From assembly GCF_017573465.1 (NCBI RefSeq), contig NZ_JAGEPF010000006.1, positions 310,001-374,000 on the forward strand: a stretch of DNA of 64,000 nt. The letters run 5' to 3'. Position numbers and translations under genes: made by a program. Of the stretch, positions 8,773-17,789 are shown one piece after another. The stretch's first letter is position 1. Every line of letters begins with the position of its first letter. The notes below the pieces were generated by a model that was not told the origin of the DNA, ran no database searches, and saw only the letters and a list, made by a program, of their open reading frames with translations. Source of the DNA: Actinomadura violacea. Its GTDB lineage: Bacteria; Actinomycetota; Actinomycetes; Streptosporangiales; Streptosporangiaceae.

Positions 8773-8986
8773 CCTCCCGGCCTACTCTGTGACCGGCTTT
8801 GAGGACCAGGGAGCGGCCGAGCGTTCTTAGCGGCGATGCAGGCGGCGGAAGCCGTTCAGTTCGGGGCCATAGTCGATGACCTGCACCGACGCGGACGCTC
8901 AGGAAACCCCGTCTCGGACCGGCCAGGACATCGGTGGTGATGCCGATGAGATCCAGCAACGGCGAAGGGGACGTATCGTTTCGGTG

Positions 8987-9877
8987 ATGGCGACGATCCC
9001 GACAGCGCTGGCCGAGGCGATCGTGCGTCGCGAGGGCGAGGCGGGACGCCAATGGATCGCGGCACTGCCGACGCTGGTCACCCGCTTTATCGCGCAGTGG
9101 GGGTGCGAGTCCGCGGGAGCGCCATGGCATGGCGAGATGGCGATTGCCCTGCCCGTGGTGAGCGCACACGGCTCGGGGGTGCTCAAGATTTCTTTTCCGC
9201 GTCGGAGCAGCCAGGCAGAGGCTGCCGCGTTGCGTTGTTTCGCAGGCCGTGGCGCTGTGAGGGTCTTGGAGTCCGATGACGACGCGGTCGCGCTGCTGCT
9301 GGAGCGGGCGGGACCGCAAACTTTGGCCTCGGTACCGTCAGTCGAAGAGACCATCGAGATCGCCGGCGGATTGGCGCGGCGTCTGGCACTACCGGCTCCG
9401 GCGGGATTCCCCTCTCTGGCGAGTGCGACCCACCTGTGGGAGCGGCAACTGCTGCAGCAGGCCGCGGTAGTGCCTGGACAGCTTCCGGTAGGCGCTGTCG
9501 ACCGGGCCCGGGATGTCATTCGCGAACTCGCCGCCGATACGACTCTGACGATGCTGCACGGCGACCTGCACTACGGCAACATCCTGAAGGCGTCACGCGA
9601 GCCTTGGTTGGCCGTCGACCCTCAAGGCCGGCGCGGAACTGCCGCATTCGATGCGTTCACTGTCATCGCCGAACGATCCTCCCGCCTCGAGGGCAACGCC
9701 GATCCGCGAGCGGCGATCCTCGCCCGCATTCGTCGCTACAGCATGGCAGCCGACGTCGACGCGGAGCTTGCCCTGGCCTGCTGCCAAGCACGTGCGACCA
9801 GCGCCTATCTGCACCAACGCGCTAGCAACGGCGACTGGTTCGATCTCGACTTCCTACGGCACCTGATCGCGATATGA
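8987..9877 (+). CDS. Aminoglycoside/hydroxyurea-type phosphotransferase
   Basis: The 296-residue cytosolic protein resembles the APH(6)/hydroxyurea kinase group. It has a small N-terminal lobe, GSGVLKISFP (ATP-site Lys), LLLERAGPQTLA (hinge), the catalytic loop MLHGDLHYGNIL, and a metal-site VDPQG where family members often have IDPKG. Members phosphorylate streptomycin or hydroxyurea-like small molecules; the real substrate here is unknown. The ATG at 8987 (or the GTG just before it) is preferred over an in-frame ATG 111 bases upstream because homology-like sequence begins there. The ribosome-binding site is weak. No partner gene is adjacent, since a SpoIIE remnant follows. Confidence 0.85.
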   Translation: MATIPTALAEAIVRREGEAGRQWIAALPTLVTRFIAQWGCESAGAPWHGEMAIALPVVSAHGSGVLKISFPRRSSQAEAAALRCFAGRGAVRVLESDDDAVALLLERAGPQTLASVPSVEETIEIAGGLARRLALPAPAGFPSLASATHLWERQLLQQAAVVPGQLPVGAVDRARDVIRELAADTTLTMLHGDLHYGNILKASREPWLAVDPQGRRGTAAFDAFTVIAERSSRLEGNADPRAAILARIRRYSMAADVDAELALACCQARATSAYLHQRASNGDWFDLDFLRHLIAI

Positions 9878-10026
9878 CGTGTGCGACCGCGAGGGGATGG
9901 ACGGGATCGCTCAGCCGGCGGCGTGTTCGCGGGCGCGGGTTTGGGTGAATCGGTAGACCGCATCACCCTGAACTGCAACCCGACTACCACCTCATCCGCA
10001 GAGGACGATATCGGCTCCGACGGCTC

Positions 10027-10290
10027 TTACATGGTCAGTCCCGCGGCGGCCGAGATGGGAGGCGACTGGTACGACTCGTTCGTGCTACCCGACGGTGCGA
10101 CCGTGGTGGCCATCGGCGACGTCGCCGGCCACGATCTGGCCGCCGCCGTCGAGATGAGCCAGCTCCGCAACATGCTGCGCGTGCTGACGGCCGACCGGCT
10201 CACCCCGCCCGGCGAGATCCTTCGCCGCCTAAACAACGCGATGGAGACGGTGGCGCCCGAAGCGGCGGCGACTCCGACTCCTCTGCGTCC
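10027..10290 (+). pseudogene. SpoIIE phosphatase fragment
   Basis: This frame encodes about 88 residues that match the start of a PP2C/SpoIIE phosphatase domain: AAAEMGGDWYDSFVLPDGA, then VVAIGDVAGHDLAAAVEMSQ and RNMLRVLT. The stretch is nearly collinear with residues in the intact SpoIIE protein at 61214-63289 (about 62640-62880). The remaining phosphatase domain and all upstream PAS/GAF domains are missing, and the reading frame ends in unrelated sequence at 10333. It is a decayed or partly duplicated copy in the same orientation as the intact gene. Confidence 0.85.
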
Positions 10291-10455
10291 GGCATCATCG
10301 GAGACTTGCAAGGGTGTGCGGGATCGTGGCTGAGGCGGATGAAGTAGCCCGCGGTGAGCTGGACGTTCCGGTAGGAGCCGAGCTTGTTCCCGCCGGACGG
10401 TGAGGCTACGGCGGAGGTCTCGTCGTCGTTCGGCGACGGGGCGGCGGCTGGATGA

Positions 10456-11175
10456 TCAGCTTCTGAGCATCACCAGAATCAAGATGATGACGATGGCCGG
10501 AGCGAGCAGGCACCCGGTAAGAACGCCGCCGGAGATGCCGAGTCCTTTGGCGAACCCCTTCCCGCCGACGCCACTGGGCGGCGGTTCCGGCGCCCAGGGA
10601 GGCATGGGCGGCGGTGGCGCATACGGTGCACGGCCGGCCTGCGGCCCCGCTCCGCCGAACCCGGACCGGGGCGGCACGCCCATGTTGGGGGGCGCCGACT
10701 GCCACGGTGGTGCGTTCGGCGGCGGGGCCGTCCCGGGACCGGCTCTGCGGTCTGCTCCGACCTGGGCGGTCAGGCTCGAGACGGCCGCAGCCCATACGTG
10801 CGCTCCGGCCTGGGTGAGGAGCCGCATCATCCGGTCGAGCGCCTCGCGGGTCGCGGCGTCACTGAAGGCGCCGGCGCCGAAGTCGTGGGAGTAGGTGTTG
10901 CCCGTCTCGCGCAGTTCGGAGGCGAGCGACAGGCCGGGAGGGCGGAGCCGCTTGCCGAAGACGTCCCGTTCCTCGGTGATGACGCGGAGCAGGAAGCGCG
11001 CGTCGTTGAGGCTGTAGCTGCGCTGGCCGCCGCCGTACCTGTCGGTGTCGCGGCGCTGCTTCTCGGCGATCCAGTCGCGGCCCCACACGTCCTGCATCGT
11101 CTTCTCGACGAAAGGGCGCAGGCCCTGCACCAAGAGTTCCAGCCCTTTGCCGATCAGGTCGCGGCTGCCCGTCAT
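10456..11175 (-). CDS. Swt1-type HEPN domain protein with C-terminal membrane anchor
   Basis: The 239-residue product starts at the ATG at 11175 (or 11178) right after GAGG. Residues 5-115 resemble the Swt1-family HEPN domain: RDLIGKGLELLVQGLRPFVEKTMQ, SYSLNDARFLLRVI and SELRETGNTYSHDF...ALDRMMRLLTQAG. The usual HEPN RX4-6H ribonuclease motif appears here as GNTYSH, with Gly where Arg is expected, so catalysis is doubtful. A long Pro/Gly-rich linker (about 125-205) leads to a single C-terminal hydrophobic helix (VLTGCLLAPAIVIILILVML), which predicts tail anchoring. HEPN proteins act in RNA-targeting toxins and defence. Its neighbours, a SpoIIE remnant and broken genes, give no clue to its role. 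Confidence 0.72.
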   Translation of the reverse strand: MTGSRDLIGKGLELLVQGLRPFVEKTMQDVWGRDWIAEKQRRDTDRYGGGQRSYSLNDARFLLRVITEERDVFGKRLRPPGLSLASELRETGNTYSHDFGAGAFSDAATREALDRMMRLLTQAGAHVWAAAVSSLTAQVGADRRAGPGTAPPPNAPPWQSAPPNMGVPPRSGFGGAGPQAGRAPYAPPPPMPPWAPEPPPSGVGGKGFAKGLGISGGVLTGCLLAPAIVIILILVMLRS

Positions 11176-11929
11176 CATCACCTCGCAGGTCGTTTCGATC
11201 TCGCCCTGGGATAGGACGGAGCGCACGTGCCGGATGTTCCGAGCATGATCACCGGTTCCGGACCTCGAAGTCCATCGCACCCGTTGGGCTGGGGTGTTGC
11301 GACGACCATTAGAAGGCGAGTTCGGTGGAGGCGGGACGCCTACGCATCCCGCCCCCGGTGCGACCTCGGCGCGGGTGAACGTGGCCGTCACCTGCTCGAC
11401 CTTCGTGTGCGCGTCAGCATGCTGGTCCAAGATGAGCTGATCCATCGCCGCGGTGAAGACGCCATGCCCCACACACCGATCGTCATCCCAGCCCGGCCAT
11501 GGCAGGACGCCGCCGAGCGCGCCGATCGGAGCCTCAGCGATCACTACGAAAAGTTTGACGCCCTAGGCTGACGCGACCCGACGGCCGGCAGTCGCCGCAT
11601 GCGCGGAAGGGTCCTCACCCGCCACCACAACACCCGATGAGCGACAAACGACCACCGGCTCCGGAACCGGTCACCGGCTAGCACGAGCACCCCCAGCCTC
11701 GCTCACACCAGACCCATGACCTGTGAATTCAGGAGATGGTCGATCTTCATTGAGGCAGCCGGCCGTCGGCGGGTGAGACGTTAGCGCCTGTCGGCGGGCC
11801 GGACGGCGGGCATCGCCTCGACGCCCTTGTCCCTTAACGCCGCTGAACACTGTGCTTGCCGAAAACTACGTCCGTGGCAGGTGAGGGACGTAGTGCCTGG
11901 CAGGAAGTGGTGCCGGGCTTGGACAGTTC
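11176..11929. other. Gap without a supported gene
   Basis: About 750 bases upstream of the HEPN gene. The minus-strand frame stays open to 11544, but that part has no domain, poor composition and no ribosome-binding site, so it is probably leader or unrelated sequence. Nothing else is recognisable before the ABC fragment. Confidence 0.45.
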
Positions 11930-12184
11930 CGGGGTGGGCCAGCGGAGCCGGTGCAGGCAAGACGTCGGTGATGGAGGTGGTGTCAGGGATCCGGCGCCCG
12001 GAGGCGGGCGTGGTGCGGGTGAAGGGTGCCGACCCCTACGGCAGGCCCGACGGCTTGGGACTGGGCATCGTCCGCCAGGAGGGCGGCCTGTTCCCCGGTC
12101 TCACCGTCGCCGAAATCGTGGACACCTGGTGCCGCTGGACGCTCGACTCGCTGACCAGAGGCGACGTCCTGCGCCTGACCGTGT
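11930..12184 (+). pseudogene. ABC transporter ATP-binding protein fragment cut by an IS
   Basis: The frame reads GAGAGKTSVMEVVSGIRRPEAG, a P-loop, followed by GLGIVRQEGGLFPGLTVAEIVDTW, a Q-loop region of an ABC-2 type drug exporter ATPase. The N-terminus before the Walker A is not intact. The sequence stops at the left end of the insertion sequence at about 12185, so the signature motif, Walker B and dimerisation parts are missing. Its best reading is the surviving front part of an exporter ATPase gene. Confidence 0.75.
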
Positions 12185-13399
12185 GGGGCTTCAATATCCG
12201 GATTCTGGCTTTGGCCTGGGGCTCGGTGTCGCTTCAGACGTGGTGATCGCTATGCGGCGTTGCGGTATTCGTTGATCACACCGCCGAGGAGGCGTGTCCG
12301 GCGGATGGCGGCGTTGCTGCTGATAGGAGTCGGTTCGGGCGGCGGAGCAGGCGGTCGTTGCCCCAGGGAACGATGCGGACGATGACCATTGAAATGATCG
12401 GCGTAGATCCTGAGCACGGCTTCCAGATGGCGTCGGGGGGAGATCAGTAACCGGTCGGTGCGTTCGCGGCGGACGCGACCGACCCACCGCTCGGCGAAGG
12501 CGTTTGCTCGTGGGCTTTGCGGTGGTGTCCGCAGTACGGTGATCCCGGCCGATGCGAACACGGCGTCGAAGGTGCCGGTGAACTTGGTGTCCCGGTCGCG
12601 GACGAGGAAGCGGAAACGCTGAGCGCTCTGGTCCAGGTCCATCAGTAGATTCCGGGCGTGTTGCGTCACCCAGGCGCCCGTCGGGTTGCGGGTGGCGCCC
12701 AGCACGTGGACCCGGCGGCTGGCGATCTCCACCACGAAGAACACGTAGATCCGCTGGAGGAAGACGGTATCGACGGTGAAGAAATCGCAGGCCAGGACAC
12801 CGGAGGCCTGGGCACGCAGAAACGTGGTCCAGGACGCGTCGGTGCGTCGCGGTGCCGGATCGACACCGGCGCGGCGCAGGATCCGCCACACCGTGGCCGC
12901 CGACACCTGGTAACCGAGCCCGATCAACTCTCCGTGGATGCGGCGGTGGCCCCATCCCGGGTTCTCGCCGGCCAGTTGCAGCGCCAGCCGGCGGATTTCC
13001 CGCTGGACCGGTGGCCGGCCGGGCGCCTTACGCGGATAGGTCCACTTCCTGGCGACCAGCTCACGGTGCCACCGCAGTAACGTCGCGGGCGTCACCATGA
13101 ACGTGTTCCAGCGTGCCCGGGGTAGCAGCCGCGACAACGCGGCCAGCAGGACCCGATCGGCTGGTTGGAAAGCAGGACGGTTCACCTGCCGCTGCAACAC
13201 CGCAAGCTGGTGACGTAACACCAGGATCTCGACGTCCTTGGCCGCGTCCCCGCGGAGCCGAAGCAGCATCACGCCCAGCGAGTTACGCGTCAGGTCGTAC
13301 AAGAGCGACCACACCATGGCAACACAGCCTGCCCGACCACAGCATGATCCCGCCCGGGAAACCAGCAGGTCAGACCCCGAACCGGGATAATAAAGCCCC
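12185..13399 (-). mobile_element. Insertion sequence with integrase-core transposase and imperfect inverted ends
   Basis: The two ends carry related inverted sequences of about 30 bases. The left end begins GGGGCTTCAATATCCGGATT, and the right end read in reverse begins GGGGCTTTATTATCCCGGTT. The element is therefore about 1.2 kb, with one transposase on the minus strand. It sits between an ABC ATPase fragment and a membrane-protein fragment, and no clear target duplication is visible. Insertion was probably accompanied by an adjacent deletion. Confidence 0.7.
12250..13317 (-). CDS. Integrase-core (DDE) transposase
   Basis: The product is about 355 residues. An N-terminal helical region (VEILVLRHQLAVLQRQ) and HTH precede the rve integrase core. 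Catalytic acidic residues lie in VLACDFFTVDT, FLVRDRDTKF and RANAFAERWVG. The C-terminus (HRSLGQRPP ... GGVINEYRNAA) is typical of a widespread actinobacterial group often annotated as IS3- or IS481-like. The ATG at 13317 is preferred because homology-like sequence starts there; upstream codons lie in the IS end. The frame is intact, so the element may still be active. Confidence 0.9.
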   Translation of the reverse strand: MVWSLLYDLTRNSLGVMLLRLRGDAAKDVEILVLRHQLAVLQRQVNRPAFQPADRVLLAALSRLLPRARWNTFMVTPATLLRWHRELVARKWTYPRKAPGRPPVQREIRRLALQLAGENPGWGHRRIHGELIGLGYQVSAATVWRILRRAGVDPAPRRTDASWTTFLRAQASGVLACDFFTVDTVFLQRIYVFFVVEIASRRVHVLGATRNPTGAWVTQHARNLLMDLDQSAQRFRFLVRDRDTKFTGTFDAVFASAGITVLRTPPQSPRANAFAERWVGRVRRERTDRLLISPRRHLEAVLRIYADHFNGHRPHRSLGQRPPAPPPEPTPISSNAAIRRTRLLGGVINEYRNAA

Positions 13400-13906
13400 G
13401 CAGGCGCGGCCGCGCTGGGGCTCACGCTCCTGTTCGGCAGCCGGTCGCTCTCCCTGTGGCTGACCACCCACGGCGGCTACCTCGTGGTGCCGTCGGCGGT
13501 CGGCGTCCCGTACGGACTCCCCGGCCTGCACGTCACCGAGTTCGGCGACCTCGGCTGGACCTGGACGATCTGGGAGACGCTCGCGGCGGTGCTCCTGGTC
13601 GGGCTGGTCACCGTCCGCCTTCACCGGCGCGCCGAGCGCCTTGCGCGCTCGCACCGCGTCCGCGTGCTCCTGTGCGGCTGGTGGTCGTGCGCCCTGGCCG
13701 CCGCCGCCGCGGGCGGCGTCCGAGGCGCCGTCACCGCGGGGTTCGCCTACTCCGGCGCAGGCGGCTACCTCACCTATGCCCTGTACGGCGGGTTCTTCGG
13801 CCTGCTGTGGGGGCTGTGCCTCGGCTGGCTTCCCGGGAGCGTCGCGCTCATCGCCCGGCTGTCAGGCCCGGCCCGGCGCCGAGCGGTGTCCGCGGCCGTG
13901 TCGTAG
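13400..13906 (+). pseudogene. Membrane protein missing its N-terminus
   Basis: An open frame without a start codon begins directly at the IS boundary and encodes four or so hydrophobic segments (LGLTLLFG, WETLAAVLLVGLVTV, VLLCGWWSCALAAAAAGG, YGGFFGLLWGLCLGWLPGSVALIA). A GTG at 13484 could serve as an internal start. The protein type is not recognisable. It may be a partner of the ABC ATPase fragment on the other side of the IS or of the intact ABC operon downstream. Confidence 0.55.
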
Positions 13907-13981
13907 ACCTTCGCTGCTGCGGTTCCGGTGTAGGTGAGCGTTCCGCCAGGTGGCGGCCTATCCGTAGAGCATGAGGCCGCC

Positions 13982-14060
13982 CCCCGCCTGCATGCGGGGC
14001 TGCTGTTGGTCCGACCGTGGTGCTACGCCCCGGCGCGGTTTTCCGTCCGTGGTCGGACGG
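13982..14060. terminator. Two small GC-rich hairpins before the ABC operon
   Basis: CCCCGC-CTGCAT-GCGGGG (13982-13999) and CCGTCC-GTGGTC-GGACGG (14043-14060) are perfect 6-bp stems between the membrane-protein remnant and the ABC operon. They may terminate read-through or act in the operon leader. Confidence 0.35.
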
Positions 14061-14165
14061 CCGGGAGCCGCGCCGTCCATAGCGTCGGACCAGTAGCCCG
14101 CACGCAGTGGAAGGGGAATCCGGCATGAAACGACGAAGCGCCCGAACCCGAAGGAGGGCGGGCCG

Positions 14166-15083
14166 GTGATCGAAGCTCACGGGCTCACCAAGCGCTACGG
14201 GGACAGGACCGCGGTCGACGACCTGACCTTCACGGTCCGGCCGGGGACCGTGACCGGGTTCCTGGGCCCGAACGGCGCGGGCAAGTCCACGACGATGCGG
14301 CTCGTCCTCGGGCTGGACCGGCCGACCGGCGGGCGGGTCACGGTCAACGGGCGCGCCTACCGCGACCATCCGGCGCCGCTGTGCGAGGTGGGGGCACTGC
14401 TCGAGGCCCGCGCGGCGCACGGGGGCAGGTCGGCGCGGAGCCATCTGCTGGCGCTGGCCCGCAGCCACGGCATCCCCCGCCGCCGGGTGGCCGAAGTGAT
14501 CGATCTCGTGGGCCTGCGCGAGGTGGCCGGCAAGCGGACCAAGGGCTTCTCGCTCGGCATGGGCCAGCGGCTCGGCATCGCCTGCGCGCTGCTCGGCGAC
14601 CCGGGGGCCGTCGTCCTCGACGAGCCCGTCAACGGGCTGGACCCCGAAGGCGTGCTGTGGATGCGCAACCTCCTGAAGGGGCTCGCGGCCGAAGGCCGGG
14701 CCGTCCTGGTCTCCTCCCATCTGATGAACGAGATGGCCGTGACCGCCGACGAGGTGATCGTGATCGGCCGCGGCCGGCTGATCGCCGCGACCTCGATGCA
14801 CGAGCTGACCCGGCCCGCCCGCGTCAGGGTCGTCTCGCCGGACGCCGCGCGCCTCGGCGAGCTCCTCGCCGGCCCAGGCGTGGAGATCTCCAGCCCGCGG
14901 CCGGGGGAGCTGGAGGTGCGGGGGCTCGCGTGCGAGCCGATCGGCCGGACCGCCGCCGCCCACGCCCTCACGGTGTACGAGCTGACCCCGCGTGCCGTCG
15001 GTCTCGAGCAGGTGTTCATGGAGCTGACCCGCGACAGCGTGGAATACGCCGGTCGCGCGACGTCCGGGGGAGCCGCCGCATGA
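14166..15083 (+). CDS. ABC transporter ATP-binding protein (ABC-2 exporter type)
   Basis: The 305-residue ATPase has Walker A GPNGAGKST, signature LGMGQRLGIA in place of LSGGQ, Walker B AVVLDEP and switch His in VLVSSHLMNEM. A C-terminal extension of about 90 residues is typical of the DrrA/CcmA-like drug-export group. The GTG at 14166 has AAGGAGG eight bases upstream. The gene overlaps the permease start by four bases (ATGA), so the two are translationally coupled. It energises export of an unknown substrate and shares an operon with a NarL-type two-component pair. Confidence 0.93.
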   Translation: MIEAHGLTKRYGDRTAVDDLTFTVRPGTVTGFLGPNGAGKSTTMRLVLGLDRPTGGRVTVNGRAYRDHPAPLCEVGALLEARAAHGGRSARSHLLALARSHGIPRRRVAEVIDLVGLREVAGKRTKGFSLGMGQRLGIACALLGDPGAVVLDEPVNGLDPEGVLWMRNLLKGLAAEGRAVLVSSHLMNEMAVTADEVIVIGRGRLIAATSMHELTRPARVRVVSPDAARLGELLAGPGVEISSPRPGELEVRGLACEPIGRTAAAHALTVYELTPRAVGLEQVFMELTRDSVEYAGRATSGGAAA

Positions 15084-15901
15084 CCGCCGCGGGCACCGCC
15101 GCGCACCGCGGCGGCCTGGACACCAGCGGGGCGCGGGTCACCTTCCCGCGGGTGATGCACGCGGAATGGACGAAGCTGTGGTCGCTGCGTTCGACCTGGG
15201 TGTCGATCACCGTCACCGCGCTGCTGATCGTCGCCTTCGGCCTAGTGCAGAGCCATCTCACCGCCCGCCATCTCGCCGAACCCGGGGGAGGCGGGGGCCG
15301 TGACGCGGCCGGCGCCGCCCTGAACGGGTTCGGGCTGGCCCCGTTCGCCGTCGGTGTGCTCGGCGTCCTGGTCATCGGCGGGGAGTACGCGACCGGGACG
15401 ATCCGCGTCACGCTGTCGGCCGTACCGCGGCGCCTCCCCGTCCTGTGGGCCAAGGCGGCGGTGTTCGGGGCGGTCGTGTTCGCGGTGTGCCTCGCCGCCG
15501 CCGTCACGGCCTTCCTCGCCTCCCAGTGGCTCTTCCTGTCCGGGACGCGGCTGTCCGCCTCGCTCGGGACGGCGGGCGTGCCGAGGGCGCTGGCCGGGGC
15601 CGCGCTCGACATGGCACTGATCGGCGTGCTGAGCCTCGGAATCGGGGCGCTCGCGCGCAACACCGCGGGCGGGATCACCGCCACGGTCGGCCTACTGCTT
15701 CTGGCTCCCGGCCTCGTCCATTTCCTTCTGCCGGACTCGTCCGTCGCGGCGTACCTGCCCTCGGACGCCGGCCAGGCGCTGATGTCGCTCGCCCGCCCCG
15801 CCGGTGCGCTGGGGCCGTGGACCGGCCTCGCGGTCCTGTGCTGCTACCCGGTGGCCGTGCTCGGCGCGGCCGCGGTCCTGCTCGTCCGGCGGGACGCCTG
15901 A
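15080..15901 (+). CDS. ABC-2 type permease
   Basis: The 273-residue membrane protein has about six hydrophobic helices, including WVSITVTALLIVAFGLV, FGLAPFAVGVLGVLVIGGEY and VGLLLLAPGLVHFLL. The ABC-2 family hallmark GGEYATGTIRVTLSAVPRR, followed by a cytosolic loop, sits after the second helix. It starts inside the ATPase stop codon. It should form the membrane channel of the exporter with the upstream ATPase. Confidence 0.9.
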   Translation: MTAAGTAAHRGGLDTSGARVTFPRVMHAEWTKLWSLRSTWVSITVTALLIVAFGLVQSHLTARHLAEPGGGGGRDAAGAALNGFGLAPFAVGVLGVLVIGGEYATGTIRVTLSAVPRRLPVLWAKAAVFGAVVFAVCLAAAVTAFLASQWLFLSGTRLSASLGTAGVPRALAGAALDMALIGVLSLGIGALARNTAGGITATVGLLLLAPGLVHFLLPDSSVAAYLPSDAGQALMSLARPAGALGPWTGLAVLCCYPVAVLGAAAVLLVRRDA

Positions 15902-15919
15902 GGCGGAGATGATGGGGGC

Positions 15920-17101
15920 GTGAGCAGGGTGAAGGCTCTGACGAGGCGCCGGCCATGGGCCGCCGACACCGTCCTCGCGCTGGCGGTCGCCGTGTCGGGG
16001 CTGCCCAGCATGGTGGGTCCGCACCCGGCGCAGGCCGGCGTCTCCCCCTGGCAGCTGCGGCTGCTCCAACTCGCGCTGGCGGCGCCGCTGGTCTGGCGGC
16101 GCCGCGCACCGACGGCGGTGCTCGCCGCGGTCGCGGCGGTCGCGGCCGTCCAATGGACGCTGCCAGGCGGCTGGCTCCAAGGCGACATCGCCGTGCCGAT
16201 CGCGCTGTACACCGTCGCGGTGCACAGGCCCCGGGCCTCGGTGGCGGCGTCCTGCGGCATCGTCATGGCGGTGGCGGCGCTGGCCGCGGTCCGCTGGAAA
16301 CCCGGCGACTGGCCGGCGGCGGTCCTGCTGCTGTGGGCGGTGAACGCCGGTGCGGTCGCACTCGGCGGCGCCGTCCGGTTCCGCCGCGAGTACCTCGCCG
16401 CGCTGATCGACCGGACCGTCCGGCTGGAGATCGAGCGGGACCAGGGGGCGAGGCTCGCCGCGGCCGCCGAACGCACGCGGATCGCCCGGGAGATGCACGA
16501 CATCATCGCGCACAACCTCTCGGTGATGATCGGGCTCGCCGACGGCGCCCGCTACGCCGTCGCGAAGTCCCCCGGGCACGCGGAGGAGGCGATGGAGAAG
16601 GTGTCGGTCACCGGCCGCCAGGCATTGGGCGAGCTCCGCCACCTGCTCGGCCTGCTGAGACAGGACGGGCCGGCGGAGGAGTTCAGCCCGCAGCCCGGCC
16701 TCGACGACCTCGGCGACCTGGTCGAGCGGGTCCGCAACGCCGGCCTCCCCGTCGGCCTGCGCACCGAGGGCGACGTGCGCGAACTGCCCGCGGGCGTCCA
16801 GCTCGCCGCCTACCGCATCGTCCAGGAGGCCCTCACCAACACCATCAAGCACGCCGGCCCGGGCGCCACCGCCGTCGTCCGGCTCCGCTACGGCCCGGAC
16901 GGCGTCGAGATCGACGTCACCGACACCGGCCGGGGCGGCGCGCCCTCCGCGGACCGGGGCCGCGGGATCCATGGAATGGTGGAACGCGCCGGAATCTACA
17001 ACGGCACCGTCGAGTCCGGACGCGGCGCCGACGGCGGATGGCGGGTCCGCACCCGGCTGCGCACGCGGCCCGCCGGGCCGGACGCGCCGACGGGCGGATG
17101 A
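15920..17101 (+). CDS. NarL-type sensor histidine kinase
   Basis: The 393-residue protein has four or five N-terminal membrane helices with almost no extracellular domain (residues 15-140). A HisKA_3 dimerisation domain follows with the phospho-acceptor His in ERTRIAREMHDIIAHNLSV. The HATPase_c domain carries N-box EALTNTIKHA and DTGRGG/GRGIHGMVERA. Such intramembrane-sensing kinases often monitor the exporter encoded beside them. The GTG at 15920 lies 18 bases after the permease stop and seven bases separate it from the regulator, so this is one operon. Confidence 0.93.
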   Translation: MSRVKALTRRRPWAADTVLALAVAVSGLPSMVGPHPAQAGVSPWQLRLLQLALAAPLVWRRRAPTAVLAAVAAVAAVQWTLPGGWLQGDIAVPIALYTVAVHRPRASVAASCGIVMAVAALAAVRWKPGDWPAAVLLLWAVNAGAVALGGAVRFRREYLAALIDRTVRLEIERDQGARLAAAAERTRIAREMHDIIAHNLSVMIGLADGARYAVAKSPGHAEEAMEKVSVTGRQALGELRHLLGLLRQDGPAEEFSPQPGLDDLGDLVERVRNAGLPVGLRTEGDVRELPAGVQLAAYRIVQEALTNTIKHAGPGATAVVRLRYGPDGVEIDVTDTGRGGAPSADRGRGIHGMVERAGIYNGTVESGRGADGGWRVRTRLRTRPAGPDAPTGG

Positions 17102-17108
17102 GAGGCCG

Positions 17109-17789
17109 ATGACCACCGTACTGATCGTCGACGACCAGGCGCTCCAGCGGATGGGGTTCCGCCTCGTCCTGGAGAGCCAGGACGACCTGAGCGTTGTCGG
17201 CGAGGCAGGGCACGGTTCGCAGGCCGTCCGGATGGCCGCGGACCTGCGACCCGACGTCGTCCTGATGGACGTGCGCATGCCCGGCATGGACGGCATCGAG
17301 GCCACCCGCCGCATCGCCGGGTCCGGCGGGCCTTCGCGCGTCCTCATCCTCACCACGTTCGACCTCGACCGGTACGCCTACGCGGCGCTTCGCGCGGGCG
17401 CCGCCGGTTTCCTGCTCAAGGACGCCCAGCCGGCGGAACTGCTGGCGGGGATCCGCGCGGTCGCCACCGGCGACGCGGTCGTCGCGCCGGCCCTGACCCG
17501 CCGCCTGCTCGAGCGGTTCGCCCCGCACCTGCCCGACCCCGACCGTCAGGCCGGCGCCGATCGACCCGCCGGCCGCGACCCCCGGCTCGCCCGGCTGACC
17601 GGCAGGGAGCGCGAGGTGCTCACCGCGGTCGCCGGGGGCTGGACCAACGGTGAGATCGCCGAGCGCCTCGTCCTCGCCGAGTCGACCGTCAAGACCCACA
17701 TCGGGCGGATCCTGGCCAAGATCGAAGCCCGGGACCGGGTCCAGGCGGTCATCTTCGCCTACGACACCGGACTGGTCCGGCCCGCTTGA
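17109..17789 (+). CDS. NarL/LuxR-family response regulator
   Basis: The 226-residue regulator has a receiver domain with acidic pocket IVDD, the phosphorylated Asp in VVLMDVRMPG, and conserved Thr/Lys in ILTTFD and LLKDAQP. A LuxR-type HTH (LTGREREVLTAVAGG...TVKTHIGRILAKI) ends the protein. The start at 17109 has AGAGG just upstream. It most likely controls the ABC exporter genes in the same operon in response to the kinase. Confidence 0.93.
   Translation: MTTVLIVDDQALQRMGFRLVLESQDDLSVVGEAGHGSQAVRMAADLRPDVVLMDVRMPGMDGIEATRRIAGSGGPSRVLILTTFDLDRYAYAALRAGAAGFLLKDAQPAELLAGIRAVATGDAVVAPALTRRLLERFAPHLPDPDRQAGADRPAGRDPRLARLTGREREVLTAVAGGWTNGEIAERLVLAESTVKTHIGRILAKIEARDRVQAVIFAYDTGLVRPA

Noticed and set aside
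11227..11571. Plus-strand frame upstream of the HEPN gene
   Set aside because: No domain and no start site. It opposes the leader of the HEPN gene.
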